This document shows, in pieces, positions 1 through 6,953 of a stretch of 11,588 nt of DNA. Both the position numbers and the translations under genes were made by a program. The notes under the pieces are model-generated. The model saw nothing but the letters and a program-made list of their open reading frames with translations, made no database searches and was not told where the DNA came from. Each line of letters begins with the position of its first letter. Position 1 is the stretch's first letter. Source of the stretch: Pseudomonadota bacterium (GTDB lineage: Bacteria > Pseudomonadota > Alphaproteobacteria > Rhodospirillales > 2-02-FULL-58-16); NCBI GenBank assembly GCA_022567015.1, contig JADFHR010000091.1, positions 1 to 11,588 on the forward strand. The letters run 5' to 3'.

Positions 1-246
1 CGCCGTTGCGGTCGCGTATGCGGCCCGTCGGAGGGCGTCGAAAAGTTTTGACGATGCACCGCATCGCCTGCAACTTTCCTCCTGCCCGACGAGCCGCCTA
101 CGCGATCTCTATGAGTCATGATCAGCGTCCCTTGGTATTATCTGCGGAGTATTGACGCAATACGCATTGAGCTCTCATACGGGTCAGGTTGAACCGTTGC
201 GAAATGGAAGGTACACAAAATTTTTATTGGCTAAAGGAAACTGAAA

Positions 247-486
247 ATGCCAACGACCGTATTGCGACAGGCGGCGCCGGCCCCGAAATGTGGTACCAGA
301 AATGTATACTCTGGTATTGTGCTTTCACAAGCGATGGCGGCTACCCGACGGGCGGCCAAGGCCGCCGCAAAGTTGCAAGCAACGAATGCGGCAACGCCAT
401 TGCTAAACGCCGATAGAGCGAAAAGATGTCCTGCGATTTGTCCGCTGGTTCCTCCGGTAATTAGAGGTAATAATGTGCCATTGTAG
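247..486 (+). CDS. Small hypothetical protein, 79 aa (weak call)
   Basis: I do not recognise this protein. The reason to list it is an AAGGAAA Shine-Dalgarno-like stretch at 235-241, a few bases before the ATG at 247, in an otherwise gene-poor region. The product begins with a short mixed segment, has an Ala/Lys/Arg-rich stretch at about residues 29-47 that could form an amphipathic helix, and ends in a Cys- and Pro-rich part (CPAICP near residues 62-67) that could bind metal or form disulfides. There is no signal peptide or membrane segment. It stands alone. The opposite strand is also open over nearly the same span (231-503), so an open frame here by chance is quite possible. Confidence 0.25.
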   Translation: MPTTVLRQAAPAPKCGTRNVYSGIVLSQAMAATRRAAKAAAKLQATNAATPLLNADRAKRCPAICPLVPPVIRGNNVPL

Positions 487-925
487 AAGGAAGTGTTGAC
501 CACAAAAATTATCCAAAGTAATCGATGGATATCTTACTACACTGCGCGTTGGCGTGTTGTCATTTTATGTCCGGCGGCTCCGAGGAAGAAAAAAAAGAGG
601 CAGAAAAAAACGAGCTATGGCAGAAAATAACGAGAACCGGGAAACAAAATGAGTTGCATGTTATTCAACGAAAAGATGTAACGAAATATTGCAATTTCGA
701 CGGCATCAACTTCCGCAATGGACCGGAAACCGGACGTTCAGTAGACCCGCGCTGGATGGTCGCTCATAGCCGCAAGCGGAAGTTCGCAGGTAATCAGGCA
801 ATACGGAGGAGGCGCAATACGCGCGTCCGGATTGGCGGCAAGAGGCGAATTGTCTTGACTTCCCGGCACCGTTAGCATCTTGTGCCGCCAGCGACATTCC
901 CTTAAAGGTCGAATTTCGATCACTC

Positions 926-952
926 GCCGGCCCGCAATTCCTTAGGGCCGGC
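926..952. repeat. Perfect 8-bp inverted repeat
   Basis: Arms GCCGGCCC (926-933) and GGGCCGGC (945-952) pair perfectly around an 11-nt loop. No T-run follows on either strand, so it is not a standard intrinsic terminator. It lies at the edge between the AT-richer left region and the helicase leader and could be part of the upstream regulatory region of the helicase gene, or only a local GC-rich palindrome. Confidence 0.4.
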
Positions 953-1048
953 CACGTATCCTTCCGACATATGTGGGCGTTTCGTTAGACGGGCCTCTGC
1001 CATGGGCACGCCGCGTCGGCAATGCTTGCATCGTGCTTGCGCGCTCGC

Positions 1049-1066
1049 CGTCCCGCTTTCGGGACG
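1049..1066 (+). promoter_or_regulatory. 5' leader hairpin upstream of the helicase gene
   Basis: CGTCCCG (1049-1055) and CGGGACG (1060-1066) form a perfect 7-bp stem with a CTTT loop; C1048 and G1067 can add an eighth pair. The 3' arm touches the GGAGG Shine-Dalgarno at 1066-1070, so folding would partly cover that ribosome-binding site. A temperature- or helicase-sensitive control element would make sense for an RNA helicase, but that is inference. Confidence 0.5.
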
Positions 1067-1086
1067 GAGGGTCACTTATGATTTGA
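1066..1086 (+). promoter_or_regulatory. Strong Shine-Dalgarno with two-codon ORF (ATG ATT TGA)
   Basis: GGAGGG (1066-1071) sits 7 nt (from GGAGG) before ATG at 1078, the textbook spacing, but that ATG is followed by one Ile codon and TGA (1078-1086). The helicase ATG at 1107 is in another frame and lies 20 nt past this stop, with only a weak A-rich GAGAAAG stretch before it. The best ribosome-binding site of the leader therefore serves a start-stop minigene, which would work through termination-reinitiation. An alternative is a TTG start at 1083 in the helicase frame, 12 nt from the GGAGG. Confidence 0.45.
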
Positions 1087-1106
1087 TCGAGAAAGAAAAA
1101 CAAACC

Positions 1107-2357
1107 ATGACCGATTTCGCGGGCCTTGAATTGGCCCAACCCATCCTTCGCGCCATCGCGGACGAAGGCTACACCACCCTTACTCCCATCCAGAGAAAGT
1201 CCATCCCGCCGCTGCTCGAAGGGCGCGACCTGCTGGGCGTCGCCCAGACCGGCACCGGCAAGACGGCAGCCTTCGCCCTGCCCCTGCTGCACCGCCTGGC
1301 GGAAAACGCCGGCAAGCCCCATAGCCGCCGGCCGCGCGCGCTGATCGTCGCCCCGACCCGCGAACTGGCTGGCCAGATCTGCGACAGCCTCAGGACCTAC
1401 GGCCGCTATCTGCGCCTGCGCTCGGCGGTGGTCTTCGGCGGCACCTCCATCCGTCCCCAGATCCGGGCTTTGGCCCATGGCGTCCACGTGCTGGTTGCCA
1501 CCCCGGGGCGGCTCATCGACCTGATGAACCAGGGCCACTTGCGGCTTGACGCGGTCGAAGTCTTCATCCTCGACGAGGCGGACCGTATGCTCGACATGGG
1601 CTTCATCCGCGACGTGAGGAAGATTACCGCCGCCCTGCCCGATCGCCGCCAGACGATGCTGTTCTCGGCCACCATGCCAAAATCGGTCCAGGGTCTGGCC
1701 GACGGTCTGCTGAGCGACCCGGTACGGGTCGAGGCCGCCCCGTCGGCAACCACCGTCGAGAAGGTGGACCAAAGGGTCCTTTTCGTGCCCAAGGACAAGA
1801 AGCGGGCGCTGCTTGGCGAACTGCTGAACGACAAGAGCATCGAGCGGGTGCTTATCTTCACCCGCACCAAGCACGGCGCCAACCGCGTCGCCCGGCACCT
1901 GCACCACAGCGGCATCCAATCGGACGCCATCCACGGCAACAAGACCCAGAACGCCCGGCAGCGGGCCCTCGAGGATTTCCGTTCCGGGCGCATCCGGGCG
2001 CTGGTGGCGACCGACATCGCGGCGCGCGGCATCGACGTCGAGGGCGTGACCCACGTCATCAACTTCGAGCTGCCCAACGATCCCGAAAGCTACGTGCACC
2101 GTATCGGCCGCACGGCACGCGCCGGTGCGGCCGGCATCGCCATCTCGTTCTGCGACCACGACGAACGCGCCACCCTGCGCGACATCGAGAAGACCATCCG
2201 CCAGAGCGTGCCGGTGATCGAGGACCACCCCTACCACGCGGCCGGGATCGCCAACGACCCCGGCCCGGCCAAGCGCGGCCCCCAGCGGAAGAAGCGCCCG
2301 GGCCAGCGCCGCCGCAACCCCCAGCGCCCCAGGTGGACGGCAGGTAAAGCAGCGTAG
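1107..2357 (+). CDS. rhlE: DEAD-box ATP-dependent RNA helicase, RhlE type
   Basis: Cytoplasmic ATP-dependent RNA unwinding enzyme, 416 aa; relatives act in rRNA maturation, RNA decay and cold adaptation. All family motifs are visible: the Q motif with TPIQ at 26-29, Walker A AQTGTGKT at 46-53, PTREL at 83-87, TPGR at 132-135, DEAD at 156-159, SAT at 187-189, ARGID at 306-310 and HRIGRTAR at 331-338. The two RecA-like domains are followed by a short basic, Pro/Arg-rich tail (about 385-412), as in RhlE proteins, which probably binds RNA. I chose ATG 1107 because the protein then begins just before the conserved phenylalanine and Q-motif region; the frame is open up to 1002, but that extension would read through the leader hairpin and has no family resemblance. 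The gene is convergent with the operon on the right and seems transcribed alone. RhlE rather than SrmB or CsdA is judged from length and tail. Confidence 0.93.
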   Translation: MTDFAGLELAQPILRAIADEGYTTLTPIQRKSIPPLLEGRDLLGVAQTGTGKTAAFALPLLHRLAENAGKPHSRRPRALIVAPTRELAGQICDSLRTYGRYLRLRSAVVFGGTSIRPQIRALAHGVHVLVATPGRLIDLMNQGHLRLDAVEVFILDEADRMLDMGFIRDVRKITAALPDRRQTMLFSATMPKSVQGLADGLLSDPVRVEAAPSATTVEKVDQRVLFVPKDKKRALLGELLNDKSIERVLIFTRTKHGANRVARHLHHSGIQSDAIHGNKTQNARQRALEDFRSGRIRALVATDIAARGIDVEGVTHVINFELPNDPESYVHRIGRTARAGAAGIAISFCDHDERATLRDIEKTIRQSVPVIEDHPYHAAGIANDPGPAKRGPQRKKRPGQRRRNPQRPRWTAGKAA

Positions 2358-2456
2358 CCCCCGTGTCCGCTCCGGCTCATCGGCGCACTTCGGCAGGCAA
2401 AGCCAATTCCCGGCCGCCACAGCCTTTACGGGCACACGCCCTGGAAGGCCGCCGGC

Positions 2457-3716
2457 TCAGGCCGTGCCGTTGATGGCGTAGTCGAAGATCTCGTAGCTGT
2501 TGAGGCCGCCCTTGGCGGCGCGGGCGGCGTAGGCGGCGTTCAGGGGCGCCGATAGGATGAACGGCACCCGGCGCTCGGCGATGCCGCCGTGGGAGCGCAG
2601 GCGGTGGCCCTCCAGGCCCGAGAGGTCGTGGGCGGCCTCCGACGATCCGATGACCGTCGCCGCGTCGCTGATCACGGCGACGTCGGGCTGGCGTTCGGCG
2701 GGCAGGGCAAAGGCGGCGCAGGCGGCGTCCCGGTCGTAGACCGCCTCGACGCCGGGCAGGGCGGCGGCGAAATCCATCACCTGGCCGGGGGTCACGGCCG
2801 CGGTGCAATAGACCCCGACGAAGCCGCCGAGGGCGCCGTGATGCACCACGTAGGGATCGGTGATGGTCAGGTGCACCTTGGCCGCGCCCGGCCCGAACTC
2901 CGCGTCGAGAATATCCTGGAGAAAAATGGCGTTGGGCGATCCGTCCGCCTTCGCCTTGTCGTTCATGCCGTGGTCGGCGATCAGCGCGACGACGGCGCCC
3001 AGGGCCTCCAGCCGCCCGAAGATATCGTCCAGCTTGGCGTAGAAATCGTCGGACACCGGGTCGCCCGGTGCGTGCTTGTGCTGGATGTAGTCGGTGAGCG
3101 ACAGGTACATGAGGTCCGGCTTCTCGCGCTCCAGCAGTTTCACCCCCGCCTCCATGGCGAACAGGGACAAGTCGGCGGAATACACCTCGGGCAGGGGCAG
3201 GCCGACCAGGTCGAGGACGTTTTCGATGCCGTTTTCGGCCATGGTGCAGCGGTCCGCCTTTTCCGACGAGAAATTCACGCTGCCGCCGGAAAAGTCCATG
3301 TCCTTGCCGAGCACGCGGCGGAGCTTGTCCTTCGCCGTAATGGAGACGACCTTGCCCGTCTTCGAGAACTCGCCGAGCAGGGTGTCCGACCAGATGAACT
3401 TCGGGTCGTTCATCATGACCGCGGTCCCGGTCTCGGGATCGATGAAGAAATTGGCCGAGATACCGTGGACCGCGGGCGGGCTGCCGGTGATGATCGAGAT
3501 GTTGTTGGGATTGGTGAAGCTGGGCACGACGCCGTCGGCGATGGCGCTGAAGCCCTCTTTCATGAATCTCCCGATGTTGGGAAGGATGCCGTCCTTCAGG
3601 CCCCGGTCGAGATACCGGGGATCGCCGCCGTCGATGCACACCACCACCACGGGCCGCGAAGGCCAGCGGTAGGTGACGCCGTTCAATTCCACGGCAGGCC
3701 GCTGGCTCGTATCCAT
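2457..3716 (-). CDS. phnA: Phosphonoacetate hydrolase PhnA
   Basis: Hydrolyses the C-P bond of phosphonoacetate to acetate and phosphate; a zinc enzyme of the alkaline phosphatase superfamily, probably cytoplasmic (no signal peptide). The 419-aa product shows the family layout: metal-binding Asp29 in CIDG, nucleophile Thr68 in the SFTNPNN segment (66-72), Asn89, the TAKDK lysines (Lys129, Lys131), MMNDPKF (101-107), FSSEKAD (149-155), TDYIQHKHAPG (208-218, Asp209 and His213), ADHG (Asp248, His249) and SHGG with His376. It is full length. The start at 3716 is preceded by GGGAGGA at good spacing; the frame stays open to 3779 but that extension lacks similarity. It is the last gene of a six-gene operon, 101 bp after the MFS gene. 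No PhnW or PhnY lies nearby, unlike classic aminoethylphosphonate clusters. No terminator was seen in the 99 bp separating it from the convergent helicase gene. Confidence 0.93.
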   Translation of the reverse strand: MDTSQRPAVELNGVTYRWPSRPVVVVCIDGGDPRYLDRGLKDGILPNIGRFMKEGFSAIADGVVPSFTNPNNISIITGSPPAVHGISANFFIDPETGTAVMMNDPKFIWSDTLLGEFSKTGKVVSITAKDKLRRVLGKDMDFSGGSVNFSSEKADRCTMAENGIENVLDLVGLPLPEVYSADLSLFAMEAGVKLLEREKPDLMYLSLTDYIQHKHAPGDPVSDDFYAKLDDIFGRLEALGAVVALIADHGMNDKAKADGSPNAIFLQDILDAEFGPGAAKVHLTITDPYVVHHGALGGFVGVYCTAAVTPGQVMDFAAALPGVEAVYDRDAACAAFALPAERQPDVAVISDAATVIGSSEAAHDLSGLEGHRLRSHGGIAERRVPFILSAPLNAAYAARAAKGGLNSYEIFDYAINGTA

Positions 3717-3817
3717 GGGGTCCTCCCGCTGTCGCCGCACGGGGCGGAAATCATCAGCCCTTTGCGGCCATCCTAACATGGGCCCGGCGGCACGCGCGGT
3801 TTTAAAATCGTTCTAAA

Positions 3818-5062
3818 TCACGCCCGTTCCCTGCCGCCGCCGGCGACGGACGGCGCCAGCAACCGGCTCAGCGGAATGGTGGTCAGCACCACGACGCCGA
3901 CGGTCGCCAGGGCCACCGGCACGCTGGTCAGGTCGCCGAGCAGGCCATAGACCAGCGGGCCGGCCGCGCCGGCGCCGGTGCCGATGGTATAGAACAGCCC
4001 GAAGGCGCGGGGCTGGCGCTCCGGCACGACGAATTCCGCGACCGTCCCGTAGAGCACCGAAGACGTGCCGTTGAGGGCCAGTCCGACCACCGGCAGGAAG
4101 GCCAGGGCCGGGTTCAGGGGCAGGGCCAGCAGCGCGAGGATCCCGGCGCCGGTGACGAGCTCGGTCAGCACCACCGTGCGGATGATGCCGAAGCGCTCGG
4201 CCAGCAGGCCGCACAGGAACTTTCCCGCGGCGCCCCCGGCGAACACCAGGGCGAGGGCGAACCCCACGTTCTCCGCCGCCGCCCCCTTGCCGATCAGAAG
4301 GAACGGCAGCAACGTGAGGAAAGCGGTGCGGGTGGAGAAGTCGACGACGGTGATGGCGGACAGCACCTGGAAACCCCGCCGGTCGTGGATTCCCCACCCC
4401 CCTTCGCGGGCCGCGCGGGGACTCTTCCCGGGTTCCGCCGCGGGCGCCGCCCCGGCGCCGAGGCTGCGCAAGGCGAGGAAAATCCCCACCGCGCCGAGCA
4501 TCCCGAAAACCCCGAAGGCCATGGCGCTGCCGCGCCACCCGATGGCGGCGACTCCCAATGCGATGAGCGCCGGCATCGCCACCTTGCCCAGGTCGCCGGT
4601 GAAATTGTAGATGCCCAGCGCCGCCCGCCGGCGCCCCCCTTCGTAGGCCCGGGCGACCAGGGTCGACGATAGGGGATGCTGGGTGGCCGAGGCCGAGCCG
4701 ATGAACAACAGCACCGCGATCAGGCCGGCGAAACCGCCGCTCATGCCGAGGAAGACGAACCCCAGGCCCGCCACCGCCGTGCCCGCCGCCAGCAGGACCC
4801 TCTCGCCCCACCGTTCGGCGAACAGCCCGGACGGTATCTGGAACAGCGAAAGCGCCCCCATATACAGGGACTTCAAAAGCCCGACCTGGGTGAGCGACAG
4901 CCCGAACTCCTGGGCCCAGAGCGGAAGCAGGACGTAGAGGACGTCGGAAAATCCGTCGTGGAGGAAGTGGGCGGCGCCACAGGTGCCGAGGGTGGCCCGC
5001 GCCCTGTTCCCGGTGCCGGCCTCCGCGGCCGTGGTCGGCGCCGTGTCTTGCGGCGCCGTCAC
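3818..5062 (-). CDS. MFS transporter, probable organic anion importer
   Basis: Inner-membrane carrier of the major facilitator superfamily, 414 aa. It has about twelve hydrophobic segments in two halves, separated by a hydrophilic loop at about 202-228. The MFS loop signature appears after helix 2 (SGLFAERWGERV, 78-89) and again in the second half (CGLLAERFG, 284-292). The N-terminal AHFLHDGFSDVLYVLLP stretch (31-47) recalls the fosmidomycin-resistance (Fsr)-like branch. The start is GTG at 5062, chosen because GTGA overlaps the TGA of the oxidoreductase gene before it by 4 bp, a sign of translational coupling. Its position between CoA-ligase genes and phnA suggests it moves the pathway substrate, possibly phosphonoacetate or sulfoacetate, since the sulfoacetate carrier SauU is also an MFS protein. 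Export of a toxic intermediate is the alternative. Substrate is inference only. Confidence 0.88.
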   Translation of the reverse strand: MTAPQDTAPTTAAEAGTGNRARATLGTCGAAHFLHDGFSDVLYVLLPLWAQEFGLSLTQVGLLKSLYMGALSLFQIPSGLFAERWGERVLLAAGTAVAGLGFVFLGMSGGFAGLIAVLLFIGSASATQHPLSSTLVARAYEGGRRRAALGIYNFTGDLGKVAMPALIALGVAAIGWRGSAMAFGVFGMLGAVGIFLALRSLGAGAAPAAEPGKSPRAAREGGWGIHDRRGFQVLSAITVVDFSTRTAFLTLLPFLLIGKGAAAENVGFALALVFAGGAAGKFLCGLLAERFGIIRTVVLTELVTGAGILALLALPLNPALAFLPVVGLALNGTSSVLYGTVAEFVVPERQPRAFGLFYTIGTGAGAAGPLVYGLLGDLTSVPVALATVGVVVLTTIPLSRLLAPSVAGGGRERA

Positions 5063-6057
5063 CCGGCCCCGCCGGCGACCAGCAGAAGCTTGCCCTTGGT
5101 CTGGCGTGCCTCGATGGTGTCGTGGGCCCGGGCCGCCTCGGCCAGGGGAAGTTCCTCGTGGATGGCGACCCGCAGGCGGCCGTCCGCGACCATGGCGAAC
5201 AGGTCCGCCGCGCGGCCGCGGATCTCGTCGGCGTCCGCCGTGTAGCTGGCGAGATGGGGCCGGGTCAGGAACACCGAGCCGGCCTCGGCCAGATCCAGGG
5301 GGTTGACCGAGGTCACGGCCCCCGAGCTGCCGCCGAAGAGCGCGCAGGTTCCCCGGCGCCTGAGACAGCGCAGGCTGCCCGCGAAAGTGGCCTGGCCGAC
5401 GGAATCATAGACCACGTCCACGCCCTTGCCGCCGGTCGCCTCCAACACGGCATCGGCGAAATCCACCTCGGTGTAGAGGATGGCGGCGTCGGCGCCGAGG
5501 CGGCGCGCGATCCCGGCCTTTTCCTCCGTCCCCACGGTAGCCAGGACCCGGGCGCCCCGGTGGCGGGCGAGCTGGATCACCAACTGGCCGACGCCCCCGG
5601 CGCCGGCGTGCACCAGGCAGGTGTGTCCGGCCTCCAGGGGGAACAGCGAATGGGTGAGGTAATGGGCCGTGCACCCCTGCAGCATTAAGGTGGTGGCGAT
5701 CGGGAAATCGATGCCGTCGGGCACCCGCACCAGCCGCCAGGCGGGCACCACCGCGAACTCGGCGTAACTGCCCAGGCTCAGGCAATAGGCGACCCGGTCG
5801 CCGGTCCGCAGCCCGTCGACGCCGGCGCCCACGGCGTCCACCGTGCCGGCCCCTTCCATGCCGAGGGTAAAGGGCGGCTCGTTGCGGTAGGTCTTCAAAT
5901 TCTTGTACACGCCCTGGCGCATGTAGACGTCGATGAAGTTGATGCCCGCGTAGGCGAGCCGGACCAGGACCTCGCCGTCGCCGGGTTCGGGCACCGGCAC
6001 GTCGGCGAGGGTCAGTTCCTTCGATCCGCCGTACGCGTTGACCTGAATCGCCCGCAT
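5059..6057 (-). CDS. QOR-type NAD(P)H:quinone oxidoreductase / zinc-independent MDR
   Basis: Soluble NAD(P)H-dependent oxidoreductase of the medium-chain dehydrogenase/reductase superfamily, 332 aa. The N-terminal GroES-like part contains GINFIDVYMRQGVY (38-51) and GMEGAG (66-71), typical of quinone oxidoreductases. The Rossmann fold carries AGAGGVG (151-157), followed by a typical ATVGTEEK segment (173-180). The catalytic-zinc ligands of alcohol dehydrogenases are not evident, so it is probably zinc-independent. The start at 6057 follows AAGGAGGG at ideal spacing; the frame stays open far upstream but only across the neighbouring ligase gene. It lies 23 bp after the SucD-like gene and overlaps the MFS start by 4 bp. 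Its role in the operon is unclear: it could reduce an aldehyde or enone intermediate or protect against a reactive carbonyl. Family call is firm, substrate unknown. Confidence 0.88.
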   Translation of the reverse strand: MRAIQVNAYGGSKELTLADVPVPEPGDGEVLVRLAYAGINFIDVYMRQGVYKNLKTYRNEPPFTLGMEGAGTVDAVGAGVDGLRTGDRVAYCLSLGSYAEFAVVPAWRLVRVPDGIDFPIATTLMLQGCTAHYLTHSLFPLEAGHTCLVHAGAGGVGQLVIQLARHRGARVLATVGTEEKAGIARRLGADAAILYTEVDFADAVLEATGGKGVDVVYDSVGQATFAGSLRCLRRRGTCALFGGSSGAVTSVNPLDLAEAGSVFLTRPHLASYTADADEIRGRAADLFAMVADGRLRVAIHEELPLAEAARAHDTIEARQTKGKLLLVAGGAG

Positions 6058-6080
6058 GGTTTCCCTCCTTCTCGGTTTTG

Positions 6081-6953
6081 TCAGTGCTGCAACGCCCGGG
6101 CCATGGCTTTTCCCACGTCCGACGGCGTGTCGAGCACGCTGACGCCGGCCTCGCTCAACGCCGCGTGCTTGGACGCGTAGCTGCCCTTGTCGCCGATGAC
6201 GATGGCCCCGGCATGGCCCATCCGCCGGCCCGCCGGCGAGGCGCCGCCGGCGATGAAGGCGGCGACGGGCTTGGTCATGGTGGCGGCGTACGCGGCCGCG
6301 TCTTCCTCCATGGAGCCGCCGATCTCGCCGACGATGACGACGGCGTCGGTGCCCGGGTCCCGGTCCAGGGTTTCCAGCGCCTCGCGCGTCGTGGTCCCGA
6401 TGATCGGATCGCCGCCGATGCCGATGAAGGCGGACTGGCCGAAGCCGGCCTGGACCAGGTTGAGGCAGACCAGGGTCCCCAGGCTGCCGCTGCGCGAAAT
6501 CACGCCGATGCGCCCCGCATGAAAGATGGACCCGGTGAAGGCGGGCATGAAACCGATGAAACACTCGCCCGGCGTCACCAGCCCCGCGGTGTTGGGGCCG
6601 ACCACCCGGGTGCCGCCTTCGCGCGCCGCGGCGAGCACGTACATCACGTCGTGCACCGGGATGTGCTCGGTGAGGATGACCAGCCCCTTGGCCCCGGCCT
6701 CGATGGCGTCCAGCGCCGCCTCGCGGACGCCGAGCGGTGGGATGAACAGCACCGAGACATCGAAGCCGCCGTCCGCCATGGCCTCTCGGGCGCTGGCGTA
6801 GACCGGCACCCCGCAGTGGGTGATGCCCGCCTTCTTCGGGTTGGCCCCGCCGACCACGCGGGTGCCGTATTCCAGCATGCGTTCGGTCCAGAACGTGCCC
6901 TGCTTTCCGGTGATGCCCTGGACCAGGACCTTGTCTTCACCGCGCACGATCAT
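6081..6953 (-). CDS. SucD-like acyl-CoA ligase alpha subunit (ADP-forming), non-succinate type
   Basis: Alpha subunit of an ADP-forming acid-CoA ligase of the succinyl-CoA synthetase family, 290 aa, the usual length. It carries the phosphohistidine in GHAGA (His247), the CoA-binding ITGKQG (14-19), IGGDP (179-183) and the GEIGGS signature (209-214). Two segments near the acid pocket differ from succinyl-CoA synthetase: GPNCPG is GPNTAG (119-124), and SRSGTLTYE is SRSGSLGTL (153-161). This argues against a TCA-cycle role, as does the absence of sucAB or mdh nearby. Sulfoacetate-CoA ligase (SauCD) and malate-CoA ligase (MtkAB) are known members with other acids. Its ATG overlaps the TGA of the beta-subunit gene by 4 bp (6950-6953), fitting an equimolar complex. 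Possible acids here are sulfoacetate, phosphonoacetate or acetate; the sequence alone cannot decide. Confidence 0.88.
   Translation of the reverse strand: MIVRGEDKVLVQGITGKQGTFWTERMLEYGTRVVGGANPKKAGITHCGVPVYASAREAMADGGFDVSVLFIPPLGVREAALDAIEAGAKGLVILTEHIPVHDVMYVLAAAREGGTRVVGPNTAGLVTPGECFIGFMPAFTGSIFHAGRIGVISRSGSLGTLVCLNLVQAGFGQSAFIGIGGDPIIGTTTREALETLDRDPGTDAVVIVGEIGGSMEEDAAAYAATMTKPVAAFIAGGASPAGRRMGHAGAIVIGDKGSYASKHAALSEAGVSVLDTPSDVGKAMARALQH

Larger units (their letters stand above)
1..1001. other. AT-richer region without a confident gene
   Basis: About 1 kb that is visibly richer in A and T than the operons to its right, with A-runs around 588-612. No recognisable protein family, tRNA, rRNA or complete mobile element is seen. 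One reading frame is open from position 2 to a TGA at 119-121 and could be the tail of a gene entering from the left, but 39 codons are too few to judge. The only small ORF with a reasonable ribosome-binding site is at 247-486. The stretch 525-875 is open on the plus strand but has no Shine-Dalgarno, starts with an acidic, Lys-rich segment and ends in an Arg-rich segment without family resemblance. The region looks like decayed or horizontally acquired intergenic DNA; that is inference from composition. Confidence 0.5.

Noticed and set aside
152..180. TTGACG with a possible -10 17 nt downstream
   Set aside because: The -10 (TCATAC) matches TATAAT in only two positions and no convincing gene follows.
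740..800. Fragment resembling degenerate intergenic sequence common in alphaproteobacteria (paired CGGACGTTC and GCGGAAGTTC-like words)
   Set aside because: The resemblance is from memory and too short to name a repeat family.
525..875. Plus-strand ORF of 116 codons
   Set aside because: No Shine-Dalgarno at either possible ATG (525 or 567), no family resemblance, and an Arg-rich tail typical of chance reading; noted only in the description of the region.
942..2435. Long open frame (497 codons) antisense to the helicase gene
   Set aside because: It is a product of GC-rich codon structure on the other strand; the translation is low-complexity Gly/Ala/Val/Arg/Asp without family motifs, while the plus strand shows all DEAD-box motifs.
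2358..2456. Possible bidirectional terminator between the helicase and phnA genes
   Set aside because: Only a 4-bp GGGC-ACAC-GCCC stem without T-run was found.
2589..3776. Open plus-strand frame antisense to phnA
   Set aside because: PhnA on the minus strand shows every active-site residue, and the antisense product resembles no family.
6058..6564. N-terminal extension of the oxidoreductase frame up to 6564
   Set aside because: It overlaps the SucD-like gene in another frame and is Arg/His-rich; the start at 6057 has a clear Shine-Dalgarno and the family's normal N-terminus.
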